Shown here piece after piece: positions 26,101 through 38,843 of a stretch of DNA of 64,000 nt; the first letter of the stretch is position 1, and each line of letters opens with the position of its first letter. The position numbers and the translations under genes were made by a program. The stretch lies in the NCBI GenBank assembly GCA_022266195.1, contig WHVY01000001.1, positions 9,362,001 to 9,426,000 of the forward strand, written 5' to 3'. This DNA comes from Tetranychus cinnabarinus. Taxonomy: Eukaryota > Arthropoda > Arachnida > Trombidiformes > Tetranychidae. The notes under the pieces were generated by a model that was given only the letters and a program-made list of their open reading frames with translations, was not told the origin of the DNA and ran no database searches.

Positions 26101-29080
26101 GAGATTCTCTTCTCTTTCTATATCACCCTTCACCATCATCATCATCACCATCATCATCTCATCATTATAATAGTAATCATCATTATTTTCACTCCAATCC
26201 GGTTTTACTAACCATAGACAAATACAGAAATACAATTAAAGCAGAAAAAGTGATTCTGGTTCAACCCAATAATTAAGAGATTTTAAATTGCCTATTTAAT
26301 ATGGTTTATTGCCTGGGTTGATCAACCTCTAGTCTAATGAAATTCAAGTTCAGACTAATTGATTATCAAAGAGTGATTACTTTAATCAAATTATGAACAA
26401 AAAGTGAAAATATTCAGATTAATATTTGGATGAAGATGAATGGTGAAAAATATTAAACTGAAAAATTGAGATGAGTGTTTATATCGTATTAGCATGACAA
26501 CAAGCTAATGTTGGACTGTAATTGTTTTTATTGGAAAAGTTGGAAAATTGTCAAATCTTCTATTAATCTAATCACAATTATCACCGAGAAAGATGTTAAT
26601 CAATTGAAAAGGTACACAGCAGCGAAACTTGGATAATATTACAACCATTATTTACAATGATAGCAATTAGCAACAGTTGTAATCAAATCACTTTGATAAT
26701 CTTAACTGATTAACACTGTTACCGGGGTATTTTGACCCAAAGAAAGTGTTGAATGGTTCAAAGCAAAATTGGGATAATCTGGATTAATTTGAAACCATTT
26801 TGGGTGCAATTCAGACTAATCGGTTTAATTGATGATCAGTTAAATTATATAAATATTAATCCTTGAAAACTTGATTTAACATTCAATTTTCACGTGATCA
26901 CACAAGTTATCTTACTTTTCACTCTTTCTGCTCTTTTAATGGTTAAGAGTAAGCCGGTTTTAATACAGCAATGACAATTGACTCCAACGATGTTTGACAT
27001 GTATTTAATGTGTATTGATATTCAACAATCTAATTACAATACGGTTACCAATTGATAGCAAATCATCTTACAATTATAATATGATTATCGGACTCATAAT
27101 CATGAACACTTTAACAATGCATGGTCTAATCATCTGTTCACTGTGTGGACAATACAGTAATCATTGATGAATTAACTTCAATCACTGTATTCACATTTAC
27201 ATCAATAGGTCGTATATTGCATCAATTGAAATTTAATATTCATTGTAATTTGATTAACCAATTTTCCTCTTTGTCAATTCATTGTTACCTTTGGTTATAC
27301 GTTTACGCTGATTCTCAATGAATAGGTTATTTATTAATTTAAAATACCATTGAAGATAATTTTCAGCTAAAAAATGGCTTTAAAAATATCAATTTTAGCT
27401 AATTTTTAGCAAAGGGAAAGCTTAAGTTGGTTTGGATTCAATTGTTTGCCATTATCGATAGCATCGATCTTTGTTTGGGTTTTAAGGTTGAATCATTCAA
27501 CTGTTCATTTTTAGTTAGTATTTCATTATAATTTTAACTATACTTTTTAGGTAATGCTTACCGGATGTCTTTTGTTTATTGGGAAAAAAATAATATTGTT
27601 AATTTTGTTAATGTGAAGAGATGATTGAGTGGAAAAGTGTGTTAAATAGTGTTGGCGCTAAAAAGAAATTTTAACACGTTGTTTGGAGTATCCTGTGTAA
27701 TCTTGATTATTTTTCTTGTCGTTAACACTTGATTTTATTTCACAATTTGGCATCAGTAATATCATCAGTTTCTTTCCCATCATCAAGATCGTCTCATGTT
27801 AATCAGCAGATACACGCGGACAGTCATACAATAAACAGACTACAACCAGAAATGTAAACCATCATCCGAGTGAATGGAAAACAACGAGTGAATTTACCCA
27901 CGACTCTTCTGTTTACCATATCAACAATGGTCTAACCAGAAGTAAAGAAGAGGTAAGATGTTACCAACTTTACAAGTTGTTGTGATAAATATCTAATCAT
28001 AATCAATATCTTCTTCTTATTATCAATTTAATCCAACTAAATTTTCCTCTCATTTCTCTTTCTTTTCCAACTATTTTACCGGTCCACTGATAGCGTGTTT
28101 CAAAAGATGGATAATAGAGGCAATACTGTGAACGATGTATCAGGCAAGCTGTTAAAAAACTCAGTCAAAATCAGACAGAAAAGGGCTGAACTAATATGGT
28201 CTGACAGCCTTTAACATGCTGTTCATTAAACCAAACCTCCAAGGAGATGACGTAAAGGAGTGGTGTGAATGGCTAGGTGGATCATTTTTACATTGCCCCT
28301 CTCGTCTTTTCCCTCATTATCTTCCTATCATCCTCCCTAATCAACTTCTCTCTCTCTCCTTCTCTTTCTTTTTCTCCTTATCTTACTGTCTTCTCCTTCC
28401 AAATATTTTCCCTTGACTTTGTTTAGTATACATTTGTATATAAAACTAAGACTCAAATTTTTATTATCATTAGTTCTCACTCGTTCGTTGATTCCTGTAC
28501 TCCTTTTTTTTGTCAATTTTTTCCCATAAAATCAATTCTTTTTATGTCCATCTAACCGATTTGGCCTTTTACAATCAAAATTCAGTTAGTTCTCTCTCCA
28601 GTCTACCTACTAAAATATCCCTTTAACTGTTTCTCTCTTAATTTAATATTTTCATCAAGTTGACATTGATCTTACTGTTTTGCTCATCTTTTTTGTTTGT
28701 TAATTCATTACCATTCTTTGGTTCACTACATTATTAGCAGAACCATCAACATATTGACGATTTTTTGGAGGACACTACGAGTACGAATGTGCAAAGTTAC
28801 CAATTTCCAAGGAGTTCAGAAAGATAATACAAATCAACTCTCACTGTATTTTTCGATCCCTGTCAAATTTACATTTTCCTGGTGACCTGTCATAGTTGAT
28901 ACTCAAAAGCTGACATCAATACTTTTCATTTTCCTGTTTTCATCATTACGCCTGGACCACCTCAAAGCAATACCATTTCATTGCCAAATACTTAAATTCT
29001 CAAGTTAATTTAACAAGCATCAAACCGTTAATCACTCAACTCTTTTTTTGTCCTGTTGGAAATATATATCTTTAATTACA
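20146..29080. other. Long gene-poor region
   Basis: Nearly 9 kb holds no coding sequence I can support. Open frames at 21217-21462, 21743-21955, 25606-25797 and 25866-26075 show no domains or codon structure worth calling. CACCATCATCATC microsatellite DNA lies near 26130-26160. A plausible splice donor at 27953 (AGAGGTAAGATG) after a GC-richer stretch could end a non-coding first exon of the MID1IP1-like gene downstream. I could not identify a matching acceptor with confidence. Confidence 0.5.
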
Positions 29081-29524
29081 ATGGAGGATATGCGAAAAAT
29101 TAGCTCATGTTCATTACATTCATCGGACCATAATTATTCTCAAGAGTCCATCTTATATGCTCTTAATCGTTTTATCAAGTCAGTTGGTAATATGAATAAT
29201 AGTGTTCTCGTGCCAAATAGACTTCAGGACATTGACGAGGATCTCGATTCTAAGTCAATTGTCTCCCTTTGCTCGGATGATGGATCAACCTCTTCTCTAG
29301 GTAACTCATCTTCAGGAAGTGGTACTCTTCACGATCAATATCGAATGATTATCGAAGCCAAAGAAGACATTCTATGGGGAACCAATTTAAGGCAACCTGA
29401 ACCATCTGAAGCATCAATTAGTTTACAATTTAAATATCATTTACAACAATTACAACAACTGCTTAACCAATTTGCCGATGTTGCCAACCATTTGACCGCT
29501 AAATATGAATCTACTTCAGTTTAG
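29081..29524 (+). CDS. MID1IP1: MID1-interacting protein 1 / Spot14 family protein
   Basis: This is a single 147-aa frame starting at the ATG at 29081; the frame is open upstream but without an ATG. Two family blocks are recognisable. Near the N-terminus, SILYALNRFIKSVGNMNNSV followed by LVPNRLQDID corresponds to the conserved NAMNRFI..VNNMDQTVMVPSLL-type region of MID1IP1. The C-terminal helix LQFKYHLQQLQQLLNQFADV ending in HLTAKYE corresponds to the family's FRHHL..L...LT..A..LT.RY region. Family members bind acetyl-CoA carboxylase or microtubule-associated MID1 and promote lipogenesis. The middle is an acidic, Ser-rich linker. No intron interrupts the coding region. The gene is isolated, with several kb of non-coding DNA on both sides, and its upstream region has long pyrimidine tracts. 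Confidence 0.8.
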   Translation: MEDMRKISSCSLHSSDHNYSQESILYALNRFIKSVGNMNNSVLVPNRLQDIDEDLDSKSIVSLCSDDGSTSSLGNSSSGSGTLHDQYRMIIEAKEDILWGTNLRQPEPSEASISLQFKYHLQQLQQLLNQFADVANHLTAKYESTSV

Positions 29525-32500
29525 GTTAACAACATTCAGTCCAATCTTTTTTTTGTGCCGGTCAAACCGTAATTAATGATGAACTGGAGTGCAACAAATT
29601 GAAACACCTTGTTTGAATCAATAATTAACAATCAGCCAAAAAACAATCACAAACTCATTTAATCAAATGTTAATCCCAAAAAAGCAAATCAAAAATTTAA
29701 TATGCAATTTTTATCCATTGGAAATGCAAATGTCAATTTTGTTGTTATAATTGTTGTTGATATTTTTTTCACAACATAATTTTTTTCTCTCTATCCTTTG
29801 TCTTTCCACTAAATTGTCAGTTCAAATCACTTTATCTCGAACATGTCTCTATTTTTTGTAAGCATTTCAATTTCAGCTTCCAAAATCAACTTGACTCTCA
29901 AAATCCAAAATGAAAGAGTTATTTAGTTAACTCTCTTTTCACCAGAAATAACTTTTGTAATTAAATTAATTTCCATTTCCTATTTATTAAATTTAGATTA
30001 TATGATAATGTTAAACAATCTGATTGAAACCATTCATTTGAAATTCACCATCTTTATAAGCCAACCCTTAAAACATGCAAAGTGCAGTGATCAGTCTGTG
30101 AGACTGATTGAGCAAGAAATGATGATACTATGCAAATTATCAGCCTAGAGGTTCAGTCTAGGATCATGAAATTCATTGAAATCATTGGATAGGTTCCTTA
30201 TTGTTCGGTGTCGCAATTGGTTGTATGATTTCCTTCAAATTTAGGACAAAACAGTACAACTTGATTACGCTTCACTTGACTCTAAAGCATTAGTACTTTT
30301 GGGATAATGACAAGTGTGATATAATAGTAATAAATATAATAATAACTGGTTAATCATTTACCCGTCAAACCTTCGATTTTTCAATAGCCTTTTTTTCACG
30401 GTCTTTTTGGTTGCTCAAACCAATTTATCATTTGCTACTTTGGTTGTTTTACTATTTGTTGACCCAGAATTGATTATGATTACGTTACGGTTATATGATT
30501 AACAAATTTAACTAATCTTTCAACAGGCAAATATCTTAATTATTGTTACAATTTTTGTGAACAATAATGTTGCTACAAAATCATAATCCTCTAAATGTAT
30601 AATATATGTAATTCATCATACCAAGTAAAGCCTACAAGTTTGCTGGACTCATGTTTCTGGTTAGATTAGAAATGATCAAAATAATCTGACTGCTGATCGA
30701 AATCAAGGTGATTTTTAATGCTATGATGGCTGGTTATTAGTTACCATGTAAAATGATCGTTTTCCTTAGTGGTTAGCATCGAGTTGGTTGATTTTCCAAT
30801 AAATAGGAGATGAAGAGGGCAATTAACTTTGATTACTTCCATAGAAGGATCTTTTGTCTACTTAACCATCTGATGTTAATCATCGTATGAATGAAGGTGA
30901 AAAGGATTGTAAGTGTTCACCTGATAAATAAATAACTATTATTTCAATTGTCAGGTTATTTTTTCAAATCTAAACCAGTAAAGTATTAATGCCAGCAATT
31001 TACATTGACATGATTACTTTCGTCTTCGGAGTTTTATTAATATCAGCCAACCTTGAACTTGTTTTACTAGTAAAGAGGATTCAAGATGATGATAAGACAA
31101 TGTAAATTGCCATCCATTTGATTTCAGTAGGTAAAACATCATCATGATAAGATTGTCATGGTTAACGAGTGAACACACAAATGTGTCATATTGCTTGATG
31201 TCATTTTGGTGAGTAATGCCTTGTGAGAGGAAGAATCCAAAATGTCGATAGATTGATGGTTAAAAGATGAGAATAGGTTTCTCTTATAATTCTGGGAATC
31301 AACAGGTTTTTAAGTTTATAATTCATTACACACTCAAACCAAAAGAGTCAGATGAAAGGCAAAGGAAATTGAGAGAAAGAGAAAGCAACAATCCACCCAA
31401 AGACTGAGTCTAGCTGATATCAGATTCTAATTGGAGGCTATCCAAATTACAGATTTTCTCTGACACTTGAAATAACTTGTGGAACGATGGATGATAGGCT
31501 TGAAAAAATTTTAAAATGTGAATATGAGTACACATAGTGTACATGTGGTGTTTAGAATGGGAAAACGAGGAAAGAACAAGGTTAACCTTGGATTATATTT
31601 TTAGACGGAATTACACAGTGGATAGTTTTACACCAATTAGCACCAACATGGGATCAAGAATTAAAATTGTAAAGAAGATATGATCATTGTAAGTTTGGTC
31701 AATAAAGATGACAACAGCATTTTTACATTTTACAACCTGGTCAGGGTAAGTATAAAAATTGAATTGGGTAAAAAGAAAGTTGAACTTTGAGAAAACCCCC
31801 GAGACCCTGGTAATTAACCAGGGGTAATCCTGGTTTATTCGGAGGCCTTTGAGTCCAGGAAATTGATCGCTTTTCAACCTTTGAATCATCTTTCATTTTT
31901 TTCTAATCTTTTCCTTTCATTCTCCATTTAGTTTGATGATGTTCATATCCAAGTCTTTGGCTTCAATTTTTGGGTTCTCACCTCATGTTGCAGTTATGAT
32001 TAGAAGCCGTCAAACTACTGATGAAAAAACAGAGTAAGGAATGCCAAAAGCTATACCTAGTTGGGGAAAAACGGAGCCTTAGGCCTTAAATATTAAACAT
32101 TTGAGTGAAATTATATCTTTCAAATCGTTAAATGTTAACATCAGCTTTAAAGTTTATCTTCCTCATCTGGCTCAACTTGATAACACTTTCTTCTCGGCTG
32201 ATCAAGGATTGGGCATGAAGTAATACGTCTTTCGGGAAACCAAAATTAACTAATCGAAGACGACAATTCTGATTGAAAATATATGCGAAACAACAAATTA
32301 CATAATTTTCTGTCTGATTTAGTGCTGATTCCAAACCAGAAAAGGCAATTTTTCATTACTTAAGCTACTTTCAAGCTATCATGCTGTATGAATACAGGAT
32401 CAACAGCTGTTAAAATTTAAACCTTGCATTCAAGTGAGTGAAAGTCTTAACAGTTAGTCAAACTGTCAACTATTAATCAACATCTAATTGATGTCCATTG

Positions 32501-32739
32501 TACAACAATCAAGAGTTTAATCCAAAGGGTTTTGATTTCCATTGAAAAAACTGGTTTCTCAACAAACCATTTCAGTCATTAATCGACTATTCCTAGTATT
32601 AACCTCACATTGTCTAACCAATTTTCCTTATTTTGAATTAATATGCTTTGAATTAAGAAGGAAAGTTCAGTTTTAACTTTATTGAGCAAGAGATTTGAAT
32701 GAAATTGATCTGGAAAAACCTTGAAATGGTGAAAGAAAA
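29525..32739. other. Non-coding region downstream of MID1IP1-like gene
   Basis: It holds the presumed 3'UTR and AT-rich intergenic DNA. A short hairpin with a CCCTGGT/ACCAGGG stem lies near 31803-31825. No supported gene; the frames at 31611-31889 and 32128-32334 show nothing recognisable. Confidence 0.5.
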
Positions 32740-33490
32740 CTCTGTTGAAAGATTCAACTTCGAAGCTCTCTACGATTTAACCATGATATATATGAAATAA
32801 TGATTGAATATTCATCATAATTGTCATTAGCTTCCCCTTAAACAACATTCATTACCCAATTTATCATATATGCACTAAGCTAAACCAGGTTTATTCTGGT
32901 GCAAACTCAACCAAATCATTGTTTTACCCTTTTAAACCATTACGATTTTCAACCTTCCATATGAATTGACAATTTATCAAGCCATTTTCAAGTTAATTCT
33001 GATTTTCATTCTTTCTATTCAACCAATGAGCTTATTCAAAATCGATGATTGATCACATTTCAATGATAATATTTGATCGTAAAGGTTGAACATTGGAAAT
33101 ACAAAAGTCTAAAAATATCGAATTAGCATTTCATTTTTCCGTGTTTGACTGACCTTTCACATTAACATGTAATTTTTAACTGTCAAATTGTAAACAAGCT
33201 CTAATTGCTGATTACAATTTAATGGTTTGTTATAATCCATGAGTTGGGCTGATGATTTGATCGTAAAGGCTTGTGATTTGAAAAGCAGTTTAAGGCCTGG
33301 GTTGATGTCAGCGAGTAACAACACAACAAAATGCCATGACTATAAATAGTAAAGGTAAAAACGAAATAATTAAGTTCAATGATGATTAAAATATCAATTC
33401 GAGGTTCAATGTTGTTTACAGGGAATTAAATCAAGTTATTATTGTTGACGAGGAGAAAATAAAAAAACCAGAATTGTTTATTTATAGCAA
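32740..33490 (-). repeat. Inverted duplicate block, distal copy
   Basis: This is the reverse complement of 7540-8090 with very high identity in the shared blocks. It carries two extra segments, one near 33015-33135 and one near 32815-32900. Outside the block (before 32740 and after 33490) similarity stops abruptly. No terminal inverted repeat or coding frame marks it as a known element. Confidence 0.85.
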
Positions 33491-35219
33491 ACCCTTTGCT
33501 GTGATGTAAATATTATAATATTTCATTTCATTTTTCCCTTATTTTTGTGGTTAATGTTTGCTCGGATAATTGGTTGATAACCAAATGATAGGAATTAAAG
33601 GGCAAAAGAATTAAGTTAATCAAATGAAACTTCCTTGTTGTTATATAATGATTGTCATGCCAAAAGTACATTGATTAGCTTGATATGCATATATTTAAAA
33701 ATTGAAGTTGTTCCGAGCTTCTTCCTTGTCTTTCACCAAATAAATCATAATTGAGATGCCATTTAAACCAGTGAAACGATCACAATTTAATCATGAACTG
33801 ATCAGCCATTGAAACAAAGTAAACATATTCATGTTTACACCTTTGCCATTGATAAATTTTATCAATATTTAATTGACCTTCTAAATTGTCATAAGACGAG
33901 TTGAATGGTGTAGCACCAACATGTTTATCAAATTGAACATGATTTGTATTGATATTTGCACGTCTTTCCGTCCTCAAGGCATCTCTCATTAACTAATATT
34001 ACATAGTTAATTAAATGTTTAAACAGCTTCCACCAAATGTTATTGTAAATCATGGCATCTTTGTTTACAAGGATGAATCAGAAGATTCTGGAAATTATCA
34101 AATGATCTATTTACACGAGAGTCATCAGGAATATCAAATTAGTTTATGACGATTTAACGTGGATCCGAGGATTAATCAGGCAAATATGGTTTATGGTCCA
34201 ATTGCAGTATAACAATCAAATGTATGATTTCAATGTCACACATTTTCCCATGTCTTTCAATCTAACAGGTTATTGTTGTTATTTTAGTCAAATTGAGTGA
34301 ATGTAAATTGAATTTTTGAATAGGAAAATGACACTTTTTTTTAATGCCTATTGTGGGCATTGTTGTGGTTACGTCAAGGCAAGAAAAGTACCTTACATGT
34401 TACGTCAAATGGTTTGTTATCTAGATGATTGAATGTGGAATTATGATCTTCATTGTGTCCATCAGAGCTTAAAAGAACTAGAAAAATGAAGAAAGAAAGA
34501 AAACAAAATTTACTATCCTCACTGTTAATACTGTGTTTAATAGTACTTACTTTGAAACAATTGTTATTCGCGTCAATGCGTTAAGTTTACCAACAGTTGA
34601 GGAAACAATCAATATGTTTATGTCATTAACTATTTACTAACAATATTAAATGATAATAAACATAGGTACACAATCAATCAAATAATGGCGAGTCATATGA
34701 CGTACATTAATGGTTTTAAAAACATGGTTGGCCTTAAATGAAAAAAATAACAAACTTGAGGTGAGACAATTAATAATATTTCTTGGGCCTAGCTCATTCA
34801 AAATAGGGTAAAATAAACAATCAACCTACTCATGATGTGATCTAACAAAATGCTAAACTTATTGGAACCTTATTAGTTGGAGTGGGAAAAATAAATACAA
34901 ATAAAGTACCGTAAGATCTTGAACAACAAACAATACAACTTACCAGATTACATTGAATTTCAATGATTGAATACATTTTAGTCGTTATTTCATTCACTAG
35001 ATGGTACCGCAATATCAAGATATTAAACCAAATCCTTAACTAAATCCTGAACACAAGACATTATACTGTATTTAAAAAACGAAAAATAAATGTTAACTGA
35101 TTGTTTCAAGGATTAAAAGGGCATTTTGTTATTAATTGAATATTCAATGTTTATAGATAATTGGTTAACAGTTAACCTACCTAGATTTTTGGCAAGCATG
35201 ATTGTAATTTGCAATTTTC
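33491..35219. other. Non-coding region
   Basis: AT-rich sequence with no supported gene. A 69-codon open frame on the minus strand at 33780-33989 has no recognisable domain. Confidence 0.4.
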
Positions 35220-35882
35220 TTATATTACCTCTTCTACAAAATCGTTTATTTTGTCTTTTAATTGAAACATTTTTAATCCTTTGATTAAAAGGTGTTGGTG
35301 CTGTAGGATCTTTTTAATTACTGTTTTAATTTCACCTTTTTCTTTCAAATCTCTTATCAATTTTTCTAATTTGTTTCGGGGTTACATATCTCTAACATAT
35401 TTTTTAGAGGCAAGCCTGATTGGGTCTTTTCTGTTTTCTTAAATTTTTAACCAATGTTTTGGAATGGGTTCGGTAGATTTACCTGTAATGACTTTCATGA
35501 TTTTTGAATCTTTTAAGTATAATATCTCGCCGTCTTGAATAATTATTTTTCGTCTTTTCTTTGTTGTTCTTGTAGTTTTTGTGTTGTTTGTGTTTTTTTC
35601 AGGATTTGCTGTTTCGCTTTCGATCTTTGTAATTAACGCTTTTAATTTCCATGTTTTCACTTGTCCTATTCTGAGCGTGCTTTTTATTGTTGAGTCTCCA
35701 ATAATTGTTGCAATTGATAAAATTCTTTGTTTGTCTTTTTCTGTTATTTTGTTCCATAAATCTATATTTATCTCGTCTTTTCCATGCTTGTAAAATTTTA
35801 AAGCCCAGTCGACCGTCTCCTTGTTGCTTGGCAATTTTTCAATAATTGTACCATTTTTTTCCAATTCTGTTAAACCTTTTTT
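35220..35882 (-). pseudogene. Decayed Lys-rich ORF of unknown origin
   Basis: One frame runs 221 codons with only two internal stops (TAA at 35439-35441 and another about 20 codons further on). The longest uninterrupted stretch has no ATG near its beginning. The residues look protein-like on both sides of the stops: WALKFYKHGKDEINIDLWNK, LRIGQVKTWKLKALITKIES, then LEKLIRDLKEKGEIK and DKINDFVEEV after the second stop. The composition is rich in Lys and Ile and contains a basic KKRRK run. I do not recognise the family. A relic of a mobile element or of an integrated foreign sequence is plausible given the repeats nearby. Confidence 0.5.
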
Positions 35883-37490
35883 TCACATTGATTTGACCTT
35901 CACGTTCTATGCCCTTGTTAGAGTCAACTTGTGGTGCAGCATTTTGTGTGGGTTGGTTTTCAATTTGTTGTCACTATGTTTTTAATAATTGTGTGGTCGT
36001 GTATAGTTAATGATGATTGTTCACAGTTGCATTACGGTTCGTTTACAATTGTTAGGGTGAAAGACTATGTCTCTTAGACTCATGATGTCTATAGGGTCAA
36101 AGGGAAGCGAAAAAAGGTATAGAATAGAAGACAAAGAAAAGAAGACAAATTAGAGAGGAAGAGGAAAAAAGAGCTTTTCTCCGCCGATCAAGATGATAAT
36201 CAACAACAACAGCATCTGCAGTATACTAATGAAAGTAATTCTCTCCATGGATGATTAATTTGGTTTGATGAATAGCGCAGTGGAATGGCAATCATGTTTT
36301 CCTGTCTAAATCATTATGAATCATCATTAAACAGAAACTGAGTGAGTTAAATTAAGATTACCTGATTTTTTGCCTCCTTGCAAATTTTGAGATTTCTATT
36401 GTAGAGTCTACCGTTATTAACGTCCATATACCCGCTTCTAGTCCTAAGTTTTTCATGTGGGTTAATCGCAACTAATCAGTTTTGTTTTCAACACGAAAGG
36501 TTTTTGCTCAAATTAATTCAAATCAATGGGGTTTGTTACTACAGTTTCCCCCAGCGATTTTGCTATTTTGTTAATCTGCTATCTAGGAAAACTACAAAGA
36601 GAAACAACGAATTTTACAATTTAAACAATAAAAATCTACAATTGCCATCTCATCATAGCCTGTTTGCCTCTCTGAGGAGTCTCATCCACATAGGGGCAAT
36701 CTTTAAGTTTTTAATTGGTTTAACTATGAAATTTCCCATTAGTTCACCTGGATCGCAGTTTAAAAAAGCAGAAAACTTCAATATATCAATATATCGTATA
36801 TAACGTTGTTACTCAACAATGGTAGTCTGGGCCGATTCAATTACCTCGTTCTTCTGCGAAATTTGTTCTTCCTGTTGTCGCGTTATTTCAAATAACTCCT
36901 CGACATCGCTAATTAAGCTTTCGGCCTCACAAACCAGGGCTGAATAGTTTCCCTGCAGATCGGCAAGATCAGACTTAGGTTGCAAACGTCACTTTTTGCG
37001 CTGACTGCTTGGTTGAATAAAATTTTATTCGGTTGTTTCAAATAACGTTTTTTCTTTTTAGTCAAAAGCAGCTTTGTCTTGGTGTCTTCCAATGTTTCAC
37101 CTAAGGCTTTCAAAGAAGCGATTGCTCTTTCAATATGAGCAGGTGGATTATCTCAAATATTTCGTTCAATATTTCGGATCAAATTCTATGAGGGGCACAA
37201 CGGCTGCAAATATAAAAGAAAAGGTTAGATTAGGAAAGGATTGCAGGATACAAACAGACTCACCGTTGAGGGATTTCAGCCATATTAGTACACAACTTAA
37301 TTGAACAAACTAATTAAACAATTAATAGAACAAACAGGCAAAATTAATAGGCACAATTTGACAGTTAATAGAATAATTTATAAAAAAATTTTTGACCGTT
37401 AATCAACTCTTACATCAGCGTCATCTACTCGTTCTCTTTTTTTCAAAACATGTTTCACCAAGGCAATTTTTTTTGAAAATTTGTGTTTAA
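35883..37490. other. Non-coding region with short decayed frames
   Basis: Several open frames (36504-36803, 36913-37113, 37074-37304) start at non-ATG codons or lack features, and I do not support them. A stretch at about 37430-37490 (ACATGTTTCACCAAGG, TTTGAAAATTTGTGTTTAA) recurs as a diverged direct repeat at about 37870-37935. Confidence 0.4.
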
Positions 37491-38453
37491 TTAACATTGT
37501 ATTAGCAAAAGATTTCTGTAGCAATCTGATGAGAAATAGTTTTCTCCAGTATTTAACTATTAGGTAAATCAATAATTACCTTGTTTATTGTTTTATCAAC
37601 AATCAGAATGAAATTTCTTCCCTATTTATGTAATTTCCATTTCTAATTTAACTATTAGACATGAAAAAATAATTGCCTTTTAACTTTTGCTATTCATCAA
37701 ACCAAATTAACCTTTCATTGGGAATAAAAGATAACTTTCCTTAAACTTAAGCAGAATTTTTTGTAGGGCCGCCCTGCAGTGCTGAGTGTTACAAATGAAT
37801 CTCAAACAATGATGATGAACAAAATTTTTGATTTTTGATGTTTACTTTTGAGTTTCTTTTATTTTGCATTTGGCTCTTTTTTCAACACATATTTCACCAA
37901 GGAGTGTTTCACTTCTGAAAATGTATGTTTAACGTCTGCCACCTTACTTGCTTTTGACTAACTAGTTTTTTGAACCAAAAGTCCAATTAAATTTAATTAA
38001 ATTCAATTAAATTTTTATCAAGATGTGTTTACTCGCAAAACTAACCTCTAAGGTTATCTTGTTGATAGTGTTCTGTAGTCTTAAAGTTAATAGTATGACA
38101 ACTGAAAATTATAAGCAACGTATCCGTAAGTATTTCAAGATACATAATTTTGACCTGGTTTAACACTATCTCTCTTCTATGCATTAGCTCTTTATGTTGA
38201 CAAAGAAAATAATTATTTTTGTCTTGGTGAAATCGATATTGATGAGCATACCTGCAAATATGATATCTTAGGGCAGGAAATAATTATTATGCCTAAAGAT
38301 GACTGTGGAATAGTATTATCTTGCAATTCTTGAACGCTGTCTGCTTCACTGAATGCGATTAAATTTTTATTTTGATGGGTTTTGCCTTTTTTACTGGTAC
38401 CAAAGAATTGTTGTGGAGAACAATTAGAAATCTTTTGCTAATACAATGTAAAA
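37491..38453. repeat. Segment bounded by a 24-bp perfect inverted repeat
   Basis: ACATTGTATTAGCAAAAG plus six more bases at about 37494-37517 appears in perfect reverse complement at 38426-38449. It bounds a segment of about 0.96 kb that contains the short secreted-protein gene at 38023-38333. I cannot see a target-site duplication, so transposon termini are only one explanation. Confidence 0.5.
38023..38333 (+). CDS. Short secreted four-cysteine protein (orphan)
   Basis: Two exons, 38023-38125 and 38188-38333, join with a 62-nt intron (donor GTAAGT, acceptor TGCATTAG) to give 82 aa. The first 24 residues form a clear signal peptide (KVILLIVFCSLKVNS). The mature part of about 58 residues has four cysteines (FCLGE, HTCKY, DDCG, LSCNS), enough for two disulfides, and is acidic. 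The intron length, the frame-preserving splice and the signal peptide argue for a real gene, although each exon is too short to stand out alone. I recognise no family. Small secreted cysteine proteins in plant-feeding or parasitic arthropods are often salivary effectors, but nothing here shows that role. It sits amid repeats, just upstream of a DNA transposon. Confidence 0.6.
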
Positions 38454-38740
38454 AATAAAAAACGGAGTTCAATGAGTGATCGCAGTTTTGATGTTTATCA
38501 AAGAGAAACTGATAAGCTGATAAAGGTTGTTGAGGGTTGTTTTTCCACGCCCTACCTCTGTGTTTCGCCTGATATTAATTTTTAGCATTATCTAGATAGA
38601 TCTGAGTATTGTATTGCGTTCAGAAATTCAGAGCCATTCGTTTAAATGTTGATAGAGCATCATCTAATCATAAGATCAGGTCTTTCGCACTAGTTGTATT
38701 TGATATTGCTATTGGTGCATTCAAATAGCTTTGATCTGTA
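38454..38740. other. Short non-coding spacer before the transposon
   Basis: Nothing recognisable between the inverted-repeat segment and the left terminal repeat of the Tigger/pogo-like element. Confidence 0.4.
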
Positions 38741-38768
38741 CAGTAAAGTACCAGATAATGACAGTACC
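38741..38768 (+). repeat. Left terminal inverted repeat of the transposon
   Basis: A 28-nt repeat beginning CAGTAAAGTACC, directly preceded by the TA target duplication. A partial second copy of its inner half (AGTACCAGATATTGACAGTA) follows immediately at 38764-38783, a possible subterminal transposase-binding repeat. Confidence 0.9.
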
Positions 38769-38843
38769 AGATATTGACAGTAAATTTTTCAACGACCCCT
38801 TTAGAGAGGGAAAGATTGCTTTGTTTTTGTTTTTTTCTTCATT

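Noticed and set aside
28216..28885. Open frames upstream of the MID1IP1-like gene
   Set aside because: They lie in pyrimidine-rich leader DNA (CTCTCTC, TTTCTTT) and translate to Leu/Ser/Phe-rich strings without features.
30064..30110. Short hairpin (CAGTCTGTGAGACTG) resembling a small RNA precursor
   Set aside because: The stem is only 5-6 bp around a short loop, much too short for a microRNA precursor.
36504..37304. Several open frames of 66-99 codons
   Set aside because: Non-ATG starts, overlapping on opposite strands, no similarity that I recognise.
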